A stretch of DNA of 64,000 nt, from assembly GCA_958450365.1 (NCBI GenBank), contig CAUEEP010000032.1, positions 1 through 64,000 of the forward strand, written 5' to 3'. Source of the stretch: Mesorhabditis belari. Lineage: Eukaryota; Nematoda; Chromadorea; Rhabditida; Rhabditidae. This document shows positions 33,601-42,809 of this stretch, one piece after another. The first letter of the stretch is position 1, and each line of letters opens with the position of its first letter. The notes below the pieces were generated by a model. The model worked only from the letters and a program-made list of their open reading frames with translations, was not told the DNA's origin and made no database searches. The position numbers and the translations under genes are program-made.

Positions 33601-35192
33601 TAGCGATCCTAGTACCATTAAAGCTTGTTCACCAAAGCTTTTCCTTTTCCATCATAGTATCGTTTGTTGAGGTACTCGCCGAATTGAGTGGCTTGTTGCT
33701 TCCCTTTCTAAAGATTTTAAATAGAAATTTTTACATTTCAAGTCAAATTCTGTTTTATTTATTATCTTTAACGAATTTATTATCTTACCTCTGTCAATTG
33801 GCCTGTTTTGTTCTTGAAATGACTTCGAGCTTTGTTGCTAGAGAAATCGAAAAGCGGACCGCGCTCACCATGACGAAATAGCTAAAGGAAAAGATCCCAG
33901 GTTTTTTTAAAATACAATATATCTAATGATATTCAAGTTTTAGAATATATACGGTATAATATTTTATCAATATGAAGCTTTTTGGTACTTTTCGTTATCA
34001 CGATAATCACTCTTTTCTAATCGACTAGCTTCTCTGTGCTAATTATGGTAACAAAATGAAGCTAGAATATCGAATGTTAAGCACTAATCAGCAATATAGC
34101 CAATTCAAGCTATTCTTTTGATTAGCATTTCAGTTACTGAACAGCGAATAGTTAAATAGTTGAAGACCGTATTCTCTCTAATAGCAGTGCACTCAGAGCG
34201 TTGCCTAAATTCCTCGAAATCTCGAAAAGCGCTTATAAGAACCTATCGATGTGGGGTCGGAAAATGTAGCTGACGACGAGATCTTGTGGGGGACTAGAGT
34301 GTTGAGCTTCTGCGAAAACTTAGAAACCATAAAATAGTCATCAATTCGGCTCGGCTCGGCATAAAATAGTCATCATTAAGTTTAGCTCCTGCTTCTTTCG
34401 CTTCCCATTCTGTATCCCAAAAAGCTCTGCCTACAACTTTTTTTTTGCTGTTTTAAAAATTCTTTATAATCCTATCAAATTTATTTCCGAAATGTGGATT
34501 TTCTTTTACTTTTCTTTCTAACGCTTTTTGTGAAAGGTACTTTTAAAGCAAATGTGAAGAGTCGTTAGCTTTCAACTGTATGTCGTATTTTCGCTTCACC
34601 TAAATTGCTCGAAATCTCGAAAAGCGCTTATAAGAACGTATCGATGTGGGGTCGGAAAATGTAGCTGACGATGAGATCTTGTGGGGGACTAGAGTGTTGA
34701 GCTTCTGCGAAAACTTAGAAACCGTAAAATAGTGATCAACTCGGCTCGGCGGGGTGCACTAGTATTAGAGAGAATACGGTAGCTGTGCAAGGTAAAGATA
34801 AAGATGAACTATCACTTTCTTTTTTTATTTCTTCCTGTCTTTAGAATTAAATCATGAATTTTAGGCATTGTTATCTAATTATCTTGTCATTAAAATGTTC
34901 TAATCAATCCCTAGACAAGTCAGGCCCGATCCTAAACCGGGCCGAGCAACTTTTTGCAGTGCATTGAAGAAAAGTCAGGATAAAACAAGTTTTTAATCCT
35001 TATCTGGCTTATTCCCGGAAAATTAAATTACTTTTAGAACAACATTGACTAAAATATACCCTATTCTCTTAGGAAACTCTATAAATAATGAAAGTAAACA
35101 CAAACCACTGCCACATATCTCAATTGTTCGATGGGAAGTGGCTCAGCCAGTATTCGAGTTGTCAGAAAATCGAGAAACAACAGCCAAAACAT
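27615..35192 (-). CDS. Secreted histidine acid phosphatase, 12 inferred exons
   Basis: Minus-strand exons 35192-35106, 33881-33789, 33707-33633, 32877-32608, 32245-32138, 31453-31391, 31228-31150, 30351-30293, 29076-29000, 28873-28822, 27852-27792 and 27679-27615 join in phase into 362 residues. Exon 1 is a signal peptide (MFWLLFLDFLTTRILA) followed by EPLPIEQLRYVAV. Exon 2 opens with the catalytic LFRHGERGP. Exon 3 has KGKQQATQFGEYLNKRY and exon 4 HSTNKSRCLESGELIL, both typical of the family. The proton-donor HD motif reads QD (STQDW, start of exon 9), then NPPYLSSLTVEAW and a C-terminus with one Cys. Exon 4 could hide a 30-72 nt intron after NDIDW. Family role: phosphomonoester hydrolysis in lysosome, gut lumen or secretions. 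Introns hold MITEs and satellites. The His-to-Gln change leaves activity uncertain. Confidence 0.85.
27950..28165 (+). repeat. TATGCTAGAC tandem repeat in an acid phosphatase intron
   Basis: About eighteen imperfect copies of the 11-bp unit TATATGCTAGA (with CTAGAT and CTAGAC variants). Not in exons. Confidence 0.85.
28440..28705. mobile_element. TA-flanked MITE (family B), copy 2
   Basis: CCGTAAATACTGTAATAGTA and TACTATTACAGTATTTACGG termini with TA duplicated. It sits in the acid phosphatase intron between exons 10 and 11. Confidence 0.85.
29243..29467 (+). repeat. 12-bp tandem repeat GCTAAAAGCTAA
   Basis: About nineteen head-to-tail copies, the first few GCTAAAAACTAA. Because the unit is a multiple of three it yields an artefactual (Lys-Leu-Lys-Ala)n frame. 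It lies in the intron between acid phosphatase exons 8 and 9. Confidence 0.95.
29515..29575 (+). pseudogene. tRNA-like fragment
   Basis: TGGCTAATCAGGCTC-type A-box region and the B box GGGTTCAATCCC; arms are not properly paired. SINE relic within an intron. Confidence 0.35.
30462..30870. mobile_element. Family C foldback MITE, copy 4, complete, 8-bp TSD
   Basis: GGGGGTGGGACAAATGCGACC to GGTCGCATTTGTCCCACCCCC, almost a perfect palindrome folding near 30,650. Flanked by CAAAGGTG (left) and CAAAGATG (right), a 7/8 match that supports an 8-bp target duplication. In the intron between acid phosphatase exons 7 and 8. Confidence 0.9.
31799..31932 (+). repeat. 134-bp dispersed repeat, copy 1
   Basis: From AAAGAGCTGTAAGTATCC to CTAGTACCATTAAA it is almost identical to 33,491-33,623. 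Both copies are in acid phosphatase introns. Confidence 0.9.
33250..33385 (+). repeat. TTTTGGTTTTGGTCTG simple repeat
   Basis: Runs of TTTTGG with periodic TCTG; a complementary AACCAAAACCAAAAC run lies at 32,958-33,022. The two could pair across the intron between acid phosphatase exons 3 and 4. Confidence 0.85.
33491..33623 (+). repeat. 134-bp dispersed repeat, copy 2
   Basis: Nearly identical to 31,799-31,932. A TTGTTCACCAAAGCTT sequence occurs on both sides (about 33,437 and 33,625), as if the insertion or exchange duplicated part of the exon 3 donor region. Confidence 0.85.
34164..34375. mobile_element. Family A MITE, right end missing
   Basis: Carries the extended AATAGTTAAATAGTTGAAGA flank and the left terminus; it stops in a CTCGGCTCGGCATAAAATAGTC duplication without the right terminus. 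In acid phosphatase intron 1. Confidence 0.75.
34598..34779. mobile_element. Family A MITE, left end missing
   Basis: Starts inside the element at CACCTAAATTGCTCGAAATC and ends properly at TATTAGAGAGAATACGG followed by TA. With the previous copy it resembles the two outer halves of a rearranged pair. Confidence 0.75.
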
Positions 35193-36003
35193 CTCAATAA
35201 TCGTTTATAAACAGAATATTAAAAAAGAAACAAATGCAGAGTTTTGATCGATTGAAGATCACCGTGAGAATAAATTTTTCTAACAATTTTCTAACAATTT
35301 TTCTAGCAAAGGGTTTGTCTTAAACAAAACTTCGTTGTATGCTCAAAAAAAATGTGAACGCACCCTTTCTGGCGCATCAAATCCTTCATTTTCTTGTGAT
35401 ATATAAGTCGATTCTGCAAGAAAACCAAGGAATTTCGTGCATCAGAAAGGTGCATTCAATTATGAGCACAACGTACACTGTCAACGCTTTTTGTTTCAAC
35501 AAACGCTCCCTTTTTGGCATACTAAATCTCTTCTAAAGTACTAATAATGCAACACTTTTCTTGCATAATCATCCTTTGTTCCTGCAAGATAAATGATGAA
35601 TTCAGCGCGCCAGATTGTGTGTGTTTAGGCAGTTATAGCACAAAGCACAGTAAATACTGATAAAAAACGAAAGCAATAGTTTATTGACGTTCTAAATTTG
35701 TCATTTTGTCTCAGTAACGCAGCCAATCTCAGTAAAACCAGCCAAAAAGGATGTTTTTTGGAAACGCTTGAGCACAAAGTACATCGAAATCAAAAATTCT
35801 TCATTCATAGAAAGCTCAAAGCTTGTTTTAACTCGGTAAAAATCCATTTTTATGTAAAATTTTCAATTACCCTAAAGTCTCGAGTATAAGTTGATCCGAG
35901 TATAAGTTCTGCCTTAATTTACAGTCGCTTTAATTGCTTTGAATTTCTTTTTGTTGGGTTTTTATACATTTTTATTGTTATATAAACTTTTATTATTGTT
36001 CTT
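35193..36003. other. Upstream region of the acid phosphatase gene, no other gene seen
   Basis: Contains at least four copies of the AACGCACCCTTTCTGGCGCA-type motif in both orientations between 35,350 and 35,620. No recognisable core promoter element was picked out. Confidence 0.45.
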
Positions 36004-36261
36004 GGAGCGCGGGATACTACAGGGTGACAGCCTATCACCATTGCTATTTGTTATGTGCAAGGATACATCCAGACGATAGTGTTGAAGAAGACGCTGGAAA
36101 GCATCTCTTTCGACCGTCGACGTGGACTTTGGCCGGATGAAGAGGCCAGGGAGGGATCCATAAGACTGAGCACCGGAGAGGAGCAGGGCGGACGCGCCGA
36201 GCCACGCCCGGAGCAACAAATAACAGCATAAAATTGCTAAAACCCTCAATAAATTTACTTC
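36004..36261 (+). mobile_element. Non-LTR reverse transcriptase fragment with target-site duplication
   Basis: The first ~70 bp translate as ERGILQGDSLSPLLFVM, the conserved region that precedes the catalytic box in R2/NeSL-type non-LTR retrotransposon reverse transcriptases, then stop after SRR. The following GC-rich 180 bp has no recognised motif. The insert is bracketed by TATTATTGTTCTT at 35,991-36,003 and 36,262-36,274, a likely target-site duplication. Far too short to be active. The clade assignment is tentative. Confidence 0.7.
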
Positions 36262-36289
36262 TATTATTGTTCTTAAAAAGCAAAAAAGT

Positions 36290-36350
36290 TATGCTGCAGC
36301 GGGGTTCGAACCCTCGACACACCGCACCGGAAACAGCCGTCAATTTGCAT
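36290..36350 (-). pseudogene. tRNA 3'-half-like fragment
   Basis: Minus strand: GTGTCGAGGGTTCGAACCCCGCTGCAGC carries a B box and a plausible T-arm, with no recognisable D-arm upstream. Confidence 0.35.
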
Positions 36351-36361
36351 GTGAAAACCAA

Positions 36362-37059
36362 ACAGAACTTATACTCGCGACTTTAGGGTACTGCTTTAAA
36401 GAAAATGACTGAGTTTTCACGAATACGAATAGTTTTCAAATTTTTCAAATTTTACAGACTTATGTAATCAAATAAGCTCTATCTTTTTTACTTTAGCATC
36501 AAAATAGGTTTGCATTGAAGAAAGGGCCCAAATTGGGACCTTTTCGGCATCGGAGCAGTTTCAAGTGCTCGTCTTTAAGCCTTTTGAAAATCCACAAAAA
36601 AAACTACTTTCAAGAATTCCCTAGAGATCATTTTGCAAAGAAAATATTAAGCTTTTTAATAGTTTAAATAGTAAAAACTCATGCATTAACCTAATAATTC
36701 TAAAGTAAAGTTTGAGAATTATATGCCTATCTCATTCTCTACTAAAAAAAAGAAAGAAACACTCTCAAGGAAATGAGGATTTTTTTTTTCTCGAATTCAC
36801 ATTCACACCCGAGGCATTTTATAATCAAAAAAAATGAATGTGAGAAAAGATATTCAGGGAAATTAGATTGAATAATTTAAACTTGAAAATAATGAAATTT
36901 AAAAGAATAGTAAGAAACGTAAGTAAGAAACGTAAGAACGTAAGAGTAAGAAACGACGTGATCAAAAATCGGTCAGCTCTGACGTCAAAACATCCACAAA
37001 TGGCTCTAAACCGATAGACGATTTGATTTGTGTTGATTTCTTGCAAAAAAAATGTCTAG
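36362..37059. other. Gene-free AT-rich stretch
   Basis: Short AAGAAACGTAAG repeats near 36,910-36,955. No exon-like sequence. Confidence 0.5.
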
Positions 37060-37320
37060 ACTTGTGGATTTTTGTGGACAAATCGATGGCTTTTTATGGA
37101 TTTATGAATTTTTGAGATTTTGATAAACAAATCGATGGATTTTGTCGACAAATCGATGGCTTTTTATGAACTTGTGGATTTTTGCGATGTTGATAAATAA
37201 ATCGATGAATTTTTGTGGATTTTTGAGATGTTAACAAACAAAACGATGAATTTTTGTCGACAAATCGATGGCTTTTTATGAACTTGTAGATTTTTGAGAT
37301 GTTGATAAACAAATCGATGC
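37060..37320 (+). repeat. Imperfect tandem repeat, CAAATCGATGGCTTTTTATG unit
   Basis: Roughly five diverged copies of a 45-50 bp unit with ACAAATCGATGGCTTTTTAT and GATTTTTGAGATGTTGATAA blocks. The minus frame over it (Ile/Lys/Ser-rich) is repeat-derived. Confidence 0.8.
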
Positions 37321-37633
37321 TAATTTGATGTCAAGAGTTTAAAAAACAAAAGTAAAAACATAAAACTAGCTGCTTTGTAGCTTCACTTTCGAAATTTTAC
37401 TTTAAAATTTCAAGGGTTAAACGCATTCCTGCTGTCCAGTTGACAAAATTTGAGAATCGAAAAATTCGAAAAAAAGAAAAGTTTTTTAAACTCTAGTTTC
37501 TGATGCATTATAGTATTTCGCAATATTTTTTTTTTATTTTACAAATACTTTTTTCTTTTCTTGCGCCACACAGGGTGAAATAAAAGAGTCGAAAGTGCAC
37601 AAAACTGATAACACTTTTTCATTTCGTCGGTTA

Positions 37634-37890
37634 CCGTAAATACTGTAATAGTACCCCACCCTCATAATGACGGTGCGGAGCGTTGCGTAGTCTAGCTTTG
37701 AACGAGTTTTTCTCGACACTGGTTTATGCTACAATGCGCGTTTAGGTATCAAAAAATAGCTGAAATTCAGGGCTATATTTTGATACCAAAGACGCATTTT
37801 TTGAAAGTACGGGTGCTTTGCAAAAAAAGAGATACTAAAAAACTTTTGCGACTACGCGATTGTACGAGGGGGGTGGGGTACTATTTAATT
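37634..37890. mobile_element. Family B MITE, copy 3, right end truncated
   Basis: Left terminus CCGTAAATACTGTAATAGTA after TA at 37,632-37,633; orientation opposite to copy 4. The right arm stops at GGGGTGGGGTACTATTT, without TACAGTATTTACGG. Confidence 0.8.
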
Positions 37891-37980
37891 TCTTGCCATT
37901 AATTTAATAAGATTTAGATAGCTTAGAACGGCAGCTTTCAGAAACTATTTGTTTTATCAAAAGTTGTTAACAAAAACCTA

Positions 37981-38246
37981 CCGTAAATATTGTAATAGTA
38001 CCTCACCCCCCTCGTACAGTCGCGTAGTCGCAAAAGTTTTTTAGTATTTCTTTTTTTGCAAAGCACCCGTACTTTCAAAAAAATGGGCCTTTGGTATCAA
38101 AAAATAGCGCTGAATTTCAGCTATTTTTTGATACCTAAGCGCACATTGTAGCATAAACCAGTGTCGAGAAAAACTCGTTCAAAGCTAGACTACGCAACAC
38201 TCCGCACCGTCATTATGAGGGTGGGGTACTATTACAGTATTTACGG
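37981..38246. mobile_element. TA-flanked MITE (family B), copy 4
   Basis: Complete copy with TA on both sides. Together with copy 3 it interrupts a sequence present uninterrupted at 43,616-43,745. Confidence 0.85.
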
Positions 38247-39231
38247 TAAGATCTGTCACATTTTGCAGCCAACTAAAAGTTCTTCTTTTCAAGGAATTCT
38301 AAAATAATCGAAAAAATGAAAATGATTCAATTCTTTTTTTTCTTTAAATTAAACTTAAATAACTTCATAATTAAAATTAAAAGGATGCCTTTAAAATGCT
38401 CGGAATGCGGACAAGAGTCAAAATTCGCTTCGCTTTCCGTGTGTCACCAAAACAAGAAGCAAAGTTTTCAAAAAGTATTGATTTTTTTTTATTCTTTAGC
38501 ATTTAGTCTTAAAAATCGAAAAAAAATGTTAATAGGCGTGCAAGGGAAAATCGGGTTTCATCGCTTTAATGTTAGATTTTTGTAGAATTTGAGCATGAAA
38601 AAGTTTCACCTTAACTTTTCATCTATTGATCTTATTTTTCGGATTAGTACCCTGTATGATTGTATGTTAGTTTTTTGTAGAATTTGAGCATGTGAATTTG
38701 AGCAGCAAGCATTTGAGCAGCAGAATTTGAGCACTATCCACTGCGCCACGAGCTCACATTCGCTTTAATGCTATGCTTTAGAATTCATCAAAAAGTAAAG
38801 CATGAAAAAGTTTCACCTTCACTTTTCATCTATTGATATTTTTTTTTTGGAATTTTAAAATACACTGTATCATTGATTACATTTAGTAAAAGTGCTTTAG
38901 CTTAAAGAATTGCTCGTGTGCAAGAGTTGTGAGAAGAAAGCACAGCACAAGACTTGCATTCAGCATCATGAGGCGGCGGAAACAATGGTTTGTTTTATGA
39001 ATTTGATTCAACGAGAATCTTTGTCTTGTTAACTAAAATTTAGCTAAATAAAAACAATTTTAAAACCTTTTTATCAAAAAAAATGAGAATTAACATTAAC
39101 AAATTTATTCTTTAGATTACTTTCAACAAAAAAAAACATTTAAAACAACGCCACTTACCATAATCTCCTACTATTAGTCCAGATTAAACTACCGTAATCC
39201 CGAGCAAGCTCTTGTCTTTAACTACTGTAAA

Positions 39232-39960
39232 TCTCAGAGGATTCAGGGTTTAAGAATCAGTTGATGACTGGAAGAACAAAGGCTACCGTACCGCTAAGTA
39301 ATCTACAGGTTAAGAATCAGCGAATCCTTACTGGAAGATCGACTCCCGTAAACCCTACCGTACTCCAAGATTCACACTTTAACGTTACCAATAAACGAAA
39401 TCTGATTGAGAAAGCTGCAAATGAACGAAATCTCATTGAGATTAAGTCTCAAATCTTGCCCGGAGATTCTAACTCACAAAAGCACTACAAACTACGTAAA
39501 AACGAGTCAAATGCTTATGCAAGCAGTCCTTACTTTATCCGAAAATCTCTAAAGAGATCGGAAAGGCATCGAAATTTTCGATGGATTTTGCCAGGAGTTG
39601 ACGGTGTAGCTTCTAGCGTGAAATCCTTGAATTCGGTTCCGAATTTCCGATGGATCACCCCGGGAAAGCAATTGTCGACACCGAACATTGTGCTCAGGCC
39701 GAATTTCCTCAAGAATTCTCCATTGAAAATCCGAATTTATACGATTATCGACAAAATTGATTAAATATTTATTTATATTTATAATTTATTCATTTCATAA
39801 TAAAATAAATAGCATAGCATTATAAAATTATCTCTTTAATAAAACAAACAAAGTTGTTTTTTTGATAAAATAAAATGTACTTAGTAAAGTTTTTGTTTTT
39901 ATTTTCTAAAATCGACATTATCTCTTGGAGGATCGCGATCGAATCGGGGGAACCATCTGG
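39232..39960 (+). repeat. 3' partial copy of the Thr-rich gene and its 3' flank
   Basis: Matches the 3' third of the gene at 43,927 (minus) plus about 200 bp of its downstream sequence (AATTTATTCATTTCATAATA, GACATTATCTCTTGGAG). Somewhat more diverged than the copy at 50,263. It ends at GCGATCGAATCGGGGGAACC. Confidence 0.9.
39261..39764 (+). pseudogene. Thr-rich protein paralogue, C-terminal third
   Basis: A 167-codon open frame equals the C-terminal part of the Thr-rich protein: GRTKATVPLSNLQVKNQR, NERNLIEIKSQILPGDSN, NFRWILPGVDGVASS, NFRWITPGKQLSTPN, and the end RIYTIIDKID. The frame is intact with several substitutions, but the N-terminal exons, the repeat region and an obvious promoter are missing. 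It could be expressed only if a new start is used (ATG at 39,261). Most likely a truncated duplicate. Confidence 0.7.
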
Positions 39961-40331
39961 AAAAGGATTTGCTATTGATTTGCTGTTGGTTTGCTATTGA
40001 TTTGCTTTTGATTTGCTTTTGATTTGCTGTTGATCAATCTTTTTCTAATCTTTCTGTCTCTTTCACTCATCGGAGAGCAGAGAAAGAGAGATATTTACTG
40101 TTTAAAAACCCTTTTGCTCATAAAATGTCTCAAATTTCTCATGGAATTCACCAAAAAAGAGGGTAAACTCGTTAAAGAGTTGGGACTTATACCATTCAAT
40201 GAAAGATTAAACGCCGATTCCGAATATGTACTTTGAACTTGATAAAATGAAGATCAGATTCAAAATCAGCGTGAAATTTCACGTTAAATGATATGCAAAA
40301 GTCTCATCATTGAAAAAAGCCGTGAAAAAAG

Positions 40332-40458
40332 CTGTGAAAAAAGCCTTCAATAGGGATTGACCTCTAATTTTTTCAAGTGGCCGGGCGGCCACTTGAAGCT
40401 ATTGCCCTTTCCTTTGAGGTTAAATTAGAAGTCAATCCCTATTGAAGGGCTTTTTTCA
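40332..40458. repeat. Hairpin element with a perfect central palindrome
   Basis: The outer arms (TGAAAAAAGCCTTCAATAGG, GGATTGACCTCTAATTT) are mirrored at the right (AAATTAGAAGTCAATCC, CCTATTGAAGGGCTTTTTTC). The centre at 40,374-40,395 is the perfect CAAGTGGCC-GGGC-GGCCACTTG palindrome. About 127 bp, non-coding. Confidence 0.8.
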
Positions 40459-40469
40459 CCGCCTTAAAA

Positions 40470-40545
40470 TGGAAGCTTGTGGTGTTGTGGATTAGGGTTC
40501 TTGTTTCCAAAACGCTCGATTTTGCTCGGGTTCGGTCCCTTCCTT
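40470..40545 (+). pseudogene. tRNA-like sequence
   Basis: A GGAAG/CTTCC acceptor-like pairing, A-box-like TGGTGTTGTGGA and B box GGTTCGGTCCC, with an extended variable region (CGATTTTGCTCG). The anticodon arm is unclear. Confidence 0.4.
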
Positions 40546-40787
40546 TGCTTTTCATTTTATTTTGATGTTTAACCGCTTGAATTCGCTCTATTTTAACTTT
40601 ACAACAACTATTATGAAATCTTTTAATTGATAGCAAACAAAATAACACAAAATTAGCACACGTTTTTCTTGAAACATTGAAATCAGGGTAAAATCCTGCG
40701 TCGTATGACTCATTTCATTTGTCCATCTCAGCCTTATGGCCTTCCCTTACGAAGCTTATGAAAGGTATCTTTTGTTGGCATTGATAT

Positions 40788-41704
40788 TCACGATTTCAAG
40801 ATACTGTAATGAGCTAGGGAATGAGTATCCGATAGTGTAAAAGCCGACTTGTTCTCGCGGAGATCGAATCGAATCGTCCATTCCTGCCAGTCATATTTCC
40901 CGTCGTCTTTCATCTGTCCTAGTGCTCTCATTCGAATAAATGGATAATAACCAGGTTCTTTTTTCTGAAATTTTTTATAAATTCCTTTAAATTTCAAAAA
41001 AACATTTGGCTTACACAAGTCCAGACATCTAAAATGCCGAGTGCTTTACTGAAATCGAGATCAACGGTGGCAGAGGTCTTGCTTGAAATCTCGAAGGCTA
41101 GCTGAAAAAAAGTGATTAACTTTTTGTTGAAAATGTTTACTCGATAAGGTTTTCGATCTTCTTTGATCTCCATCGTCGGCGCGTAGAAACGAATGCCGAA
41201 CGGGGAATAGTAAAGAATGAAGATACACATTGTGCCCAAAGAGTGATTTGTGAGCGTAAAAGAACCACGGCCATCGTCCCGGATTCCGTTACGTTTTGCT
41301 TCATAGGAAACTAGAAATTTGGCAATGAATACCATTAAAGGTTGACTTTGTACACGAGTTTAAAAATAAAACCTTACATTCGACTTTTATATGTCCAAGG
41401 CTTCGATTTCGATTCTCGAAAACAAACTGCGATCCTTTGTAAATGCCTTGAATTCGTTTCTCGGCCACATCATCATCGACAGTAATGCCTAAAATCTAGA
41501 TGCTTTTGTTTTGGTATAGATGCTTTCGTTGGGTAAAAAGTTTTGACCAACACTTTACATTAGTTGATCAATTTGCATTTGACAAAGTCACAAGTACGTA
41601 AGTCTACGTATTTCAAAAATTCAGCTCTTTTTTCGATCTGAACAGTGAGGTCCTCCTCGAGGTCCGATCGGTCGACCAAGCCCTTCACCGATTCAGTCCA
41701 AAAT
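40788..41704 (-). CDS. Unrecognised multi-exon protein gene, 5' end not found
   Basis: Five minus-strand exons (41704-41598, 41488-41378, 41310-41141, 41101-41015, 40964-40788) join in consistent phase into about 216 residues ending at a stop at 40,788. Introns are 40-110 nt and end in CAG/TAG. In order the protein holds an acidic/basic helix-like part (TESVKGLVDRSDLEEDL), then ITVDDDVAEKRIQGIYKG, a stretch with beta-sandwich character (GSFTLTNHSLGTMCIFILYY, SPFGIRFYAPTMEI), LAFEISSKTSATVDLDF and a Trp/Tyr-rich end (GYYPFIRMRALG, KYDWQEWTIRFDL). I do not recognise the family. The first exon shown starts in phase 2, so at least one upstream exon is missing or has been lost to repeats near 41,710-42,100. 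The donor of the first exon (GTACTT) is weak. Confidence 0.65.
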
Positions 41705-42184
41705 CTAGCCTGTACCCCCGGCAAAACCGAAACCAGTTTTTGCTGAGACTAGGCTAACCTTGCCTGATCCAATTGTGCTGGTCAGTACTGCTGGAATGAG
41801 TGAGTTCAGTTCTATAAGTGAACTGATGTTTAGGTCTAGGTCTAAGCTAAACCTGGACCTGAACAGGTTCTGGAGACACAAATAAGCTTGATAAGATTGA
41901 TACACATAAAGATTGATTGATACACATAAAGATAAGCTTGCTAAAGACACATGCTAACGATAAGGCCAGCAGCTCTGGCAATGGGCACAAGCTAGTTTTA
42001 GCGAAAAAGCCTCGTATTCTAATTCCCCACTGATAAGCCTAACAAGGGAAAGGCGCCAGGTCAAGGTGGCCTTTCAAAAAGAGACCTAGTGTGATATTTT
42101 TTCGTCTCTGAACTATTTTAAATCCTCAATATATAAGCTCGATCTTGTAGCTCTGTCAATTTTAAATTAGTTTTTAATGTCATA
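41705..42184. other. Repeat-rich spacer
   Basis: Short duplications (GATTGATACACATAAAGAT twice near 41,898-41,935). No exon continuing the gene at 40,788 could be recognised. Confidence 0.45.
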
Positions 42185-42809
42185 TATACGCGTGTCTAAT
42201 TGTAGTTGTGTTTGTATATCAATTATCTTTCTTCGTCTACGCTGTTCAATCTGTTTGCATTGTCACTTTTCCTTGTCGGATAAAGTATATATACTAGTGT
42301 ACCAGATAGAACTTTTTACGCTGATTCCAAATCCGGTTTTAGTTTTTCCAGTGGGGCACTGTAACGCGAAATATTTGGCATACAAAGATTGACCCGGATT
42401 CGCCTATGTTTAAAAGCCTATTGTCATGTTCATAATGTCTTCTTTCGCAAAAACTAAAAAACATGTCAGTATGGGAATTTGAACCCGAGGTAAAAAGAAT
42501 CGTGAGGATATCCACTCTCGGCAGCTCACTATCCACTGCGCCACGAGCTCACATTAAAGGAACGACGATAAAGGAAGCTTTTAAACATAGGCAAATCCGG
42601 GTCAATTTTTGTATGCCAAATATTTCGCGTTACAGGGCCCCACTGGAAAAACTAAAATCGGATCGGAATCAGCGTAAAAAGTTCTATCTGGTACACTAGT
42701 ATATATACTTTATCCGACAAGGAAAAGTGACAATGCAAACAGATTGAACAGCGTAGACGAAGAAAGATAATTGATATACAAACACAACTACAATTAGACA
42801 CGTGTATAC
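42185..42809. mobile_element. Large foldback element (about 235-bp arms) with tRNA-like spacer
   Basis: The left arm (TATACGCGTGTCTAATTG, TCTTTCTTCGTCTACGCTG, TAACGCGAAATATTTGGCAT) is matched in reverse complement by the right arm, ending at AGACACGTGTATA. Both arms have TA at the outer edge. The spacer of about 155 bp contains the tRNA-like sequence at 42,475-42,560. The right arm abuts the Tc3-like pseudogene and truncates it. Confidence 0.85.
42475..42560 (-). pseudogene. tRNA-like sequence in the foldback spacer
   Basis: Minus strand: GAGCTCGTGGCGCAGTGGAT (A box), a long anticodon/variable region and GGGTTCAAATTCCC (B box). A fragment of the same 5' half (GAGCTCGTGGCGCAGTGGAT) lies at 38,736-38,757, also minus. 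Confidence 0.5.

Noticed and set aside
38316..38585. Small Cys-containing frame (MPLKCSECGQES...) suggesting a zinc-binding protein
   Set aside because: Only one CxxC pair, poly-Phe N-terminus, no partner exon; too weak to call.
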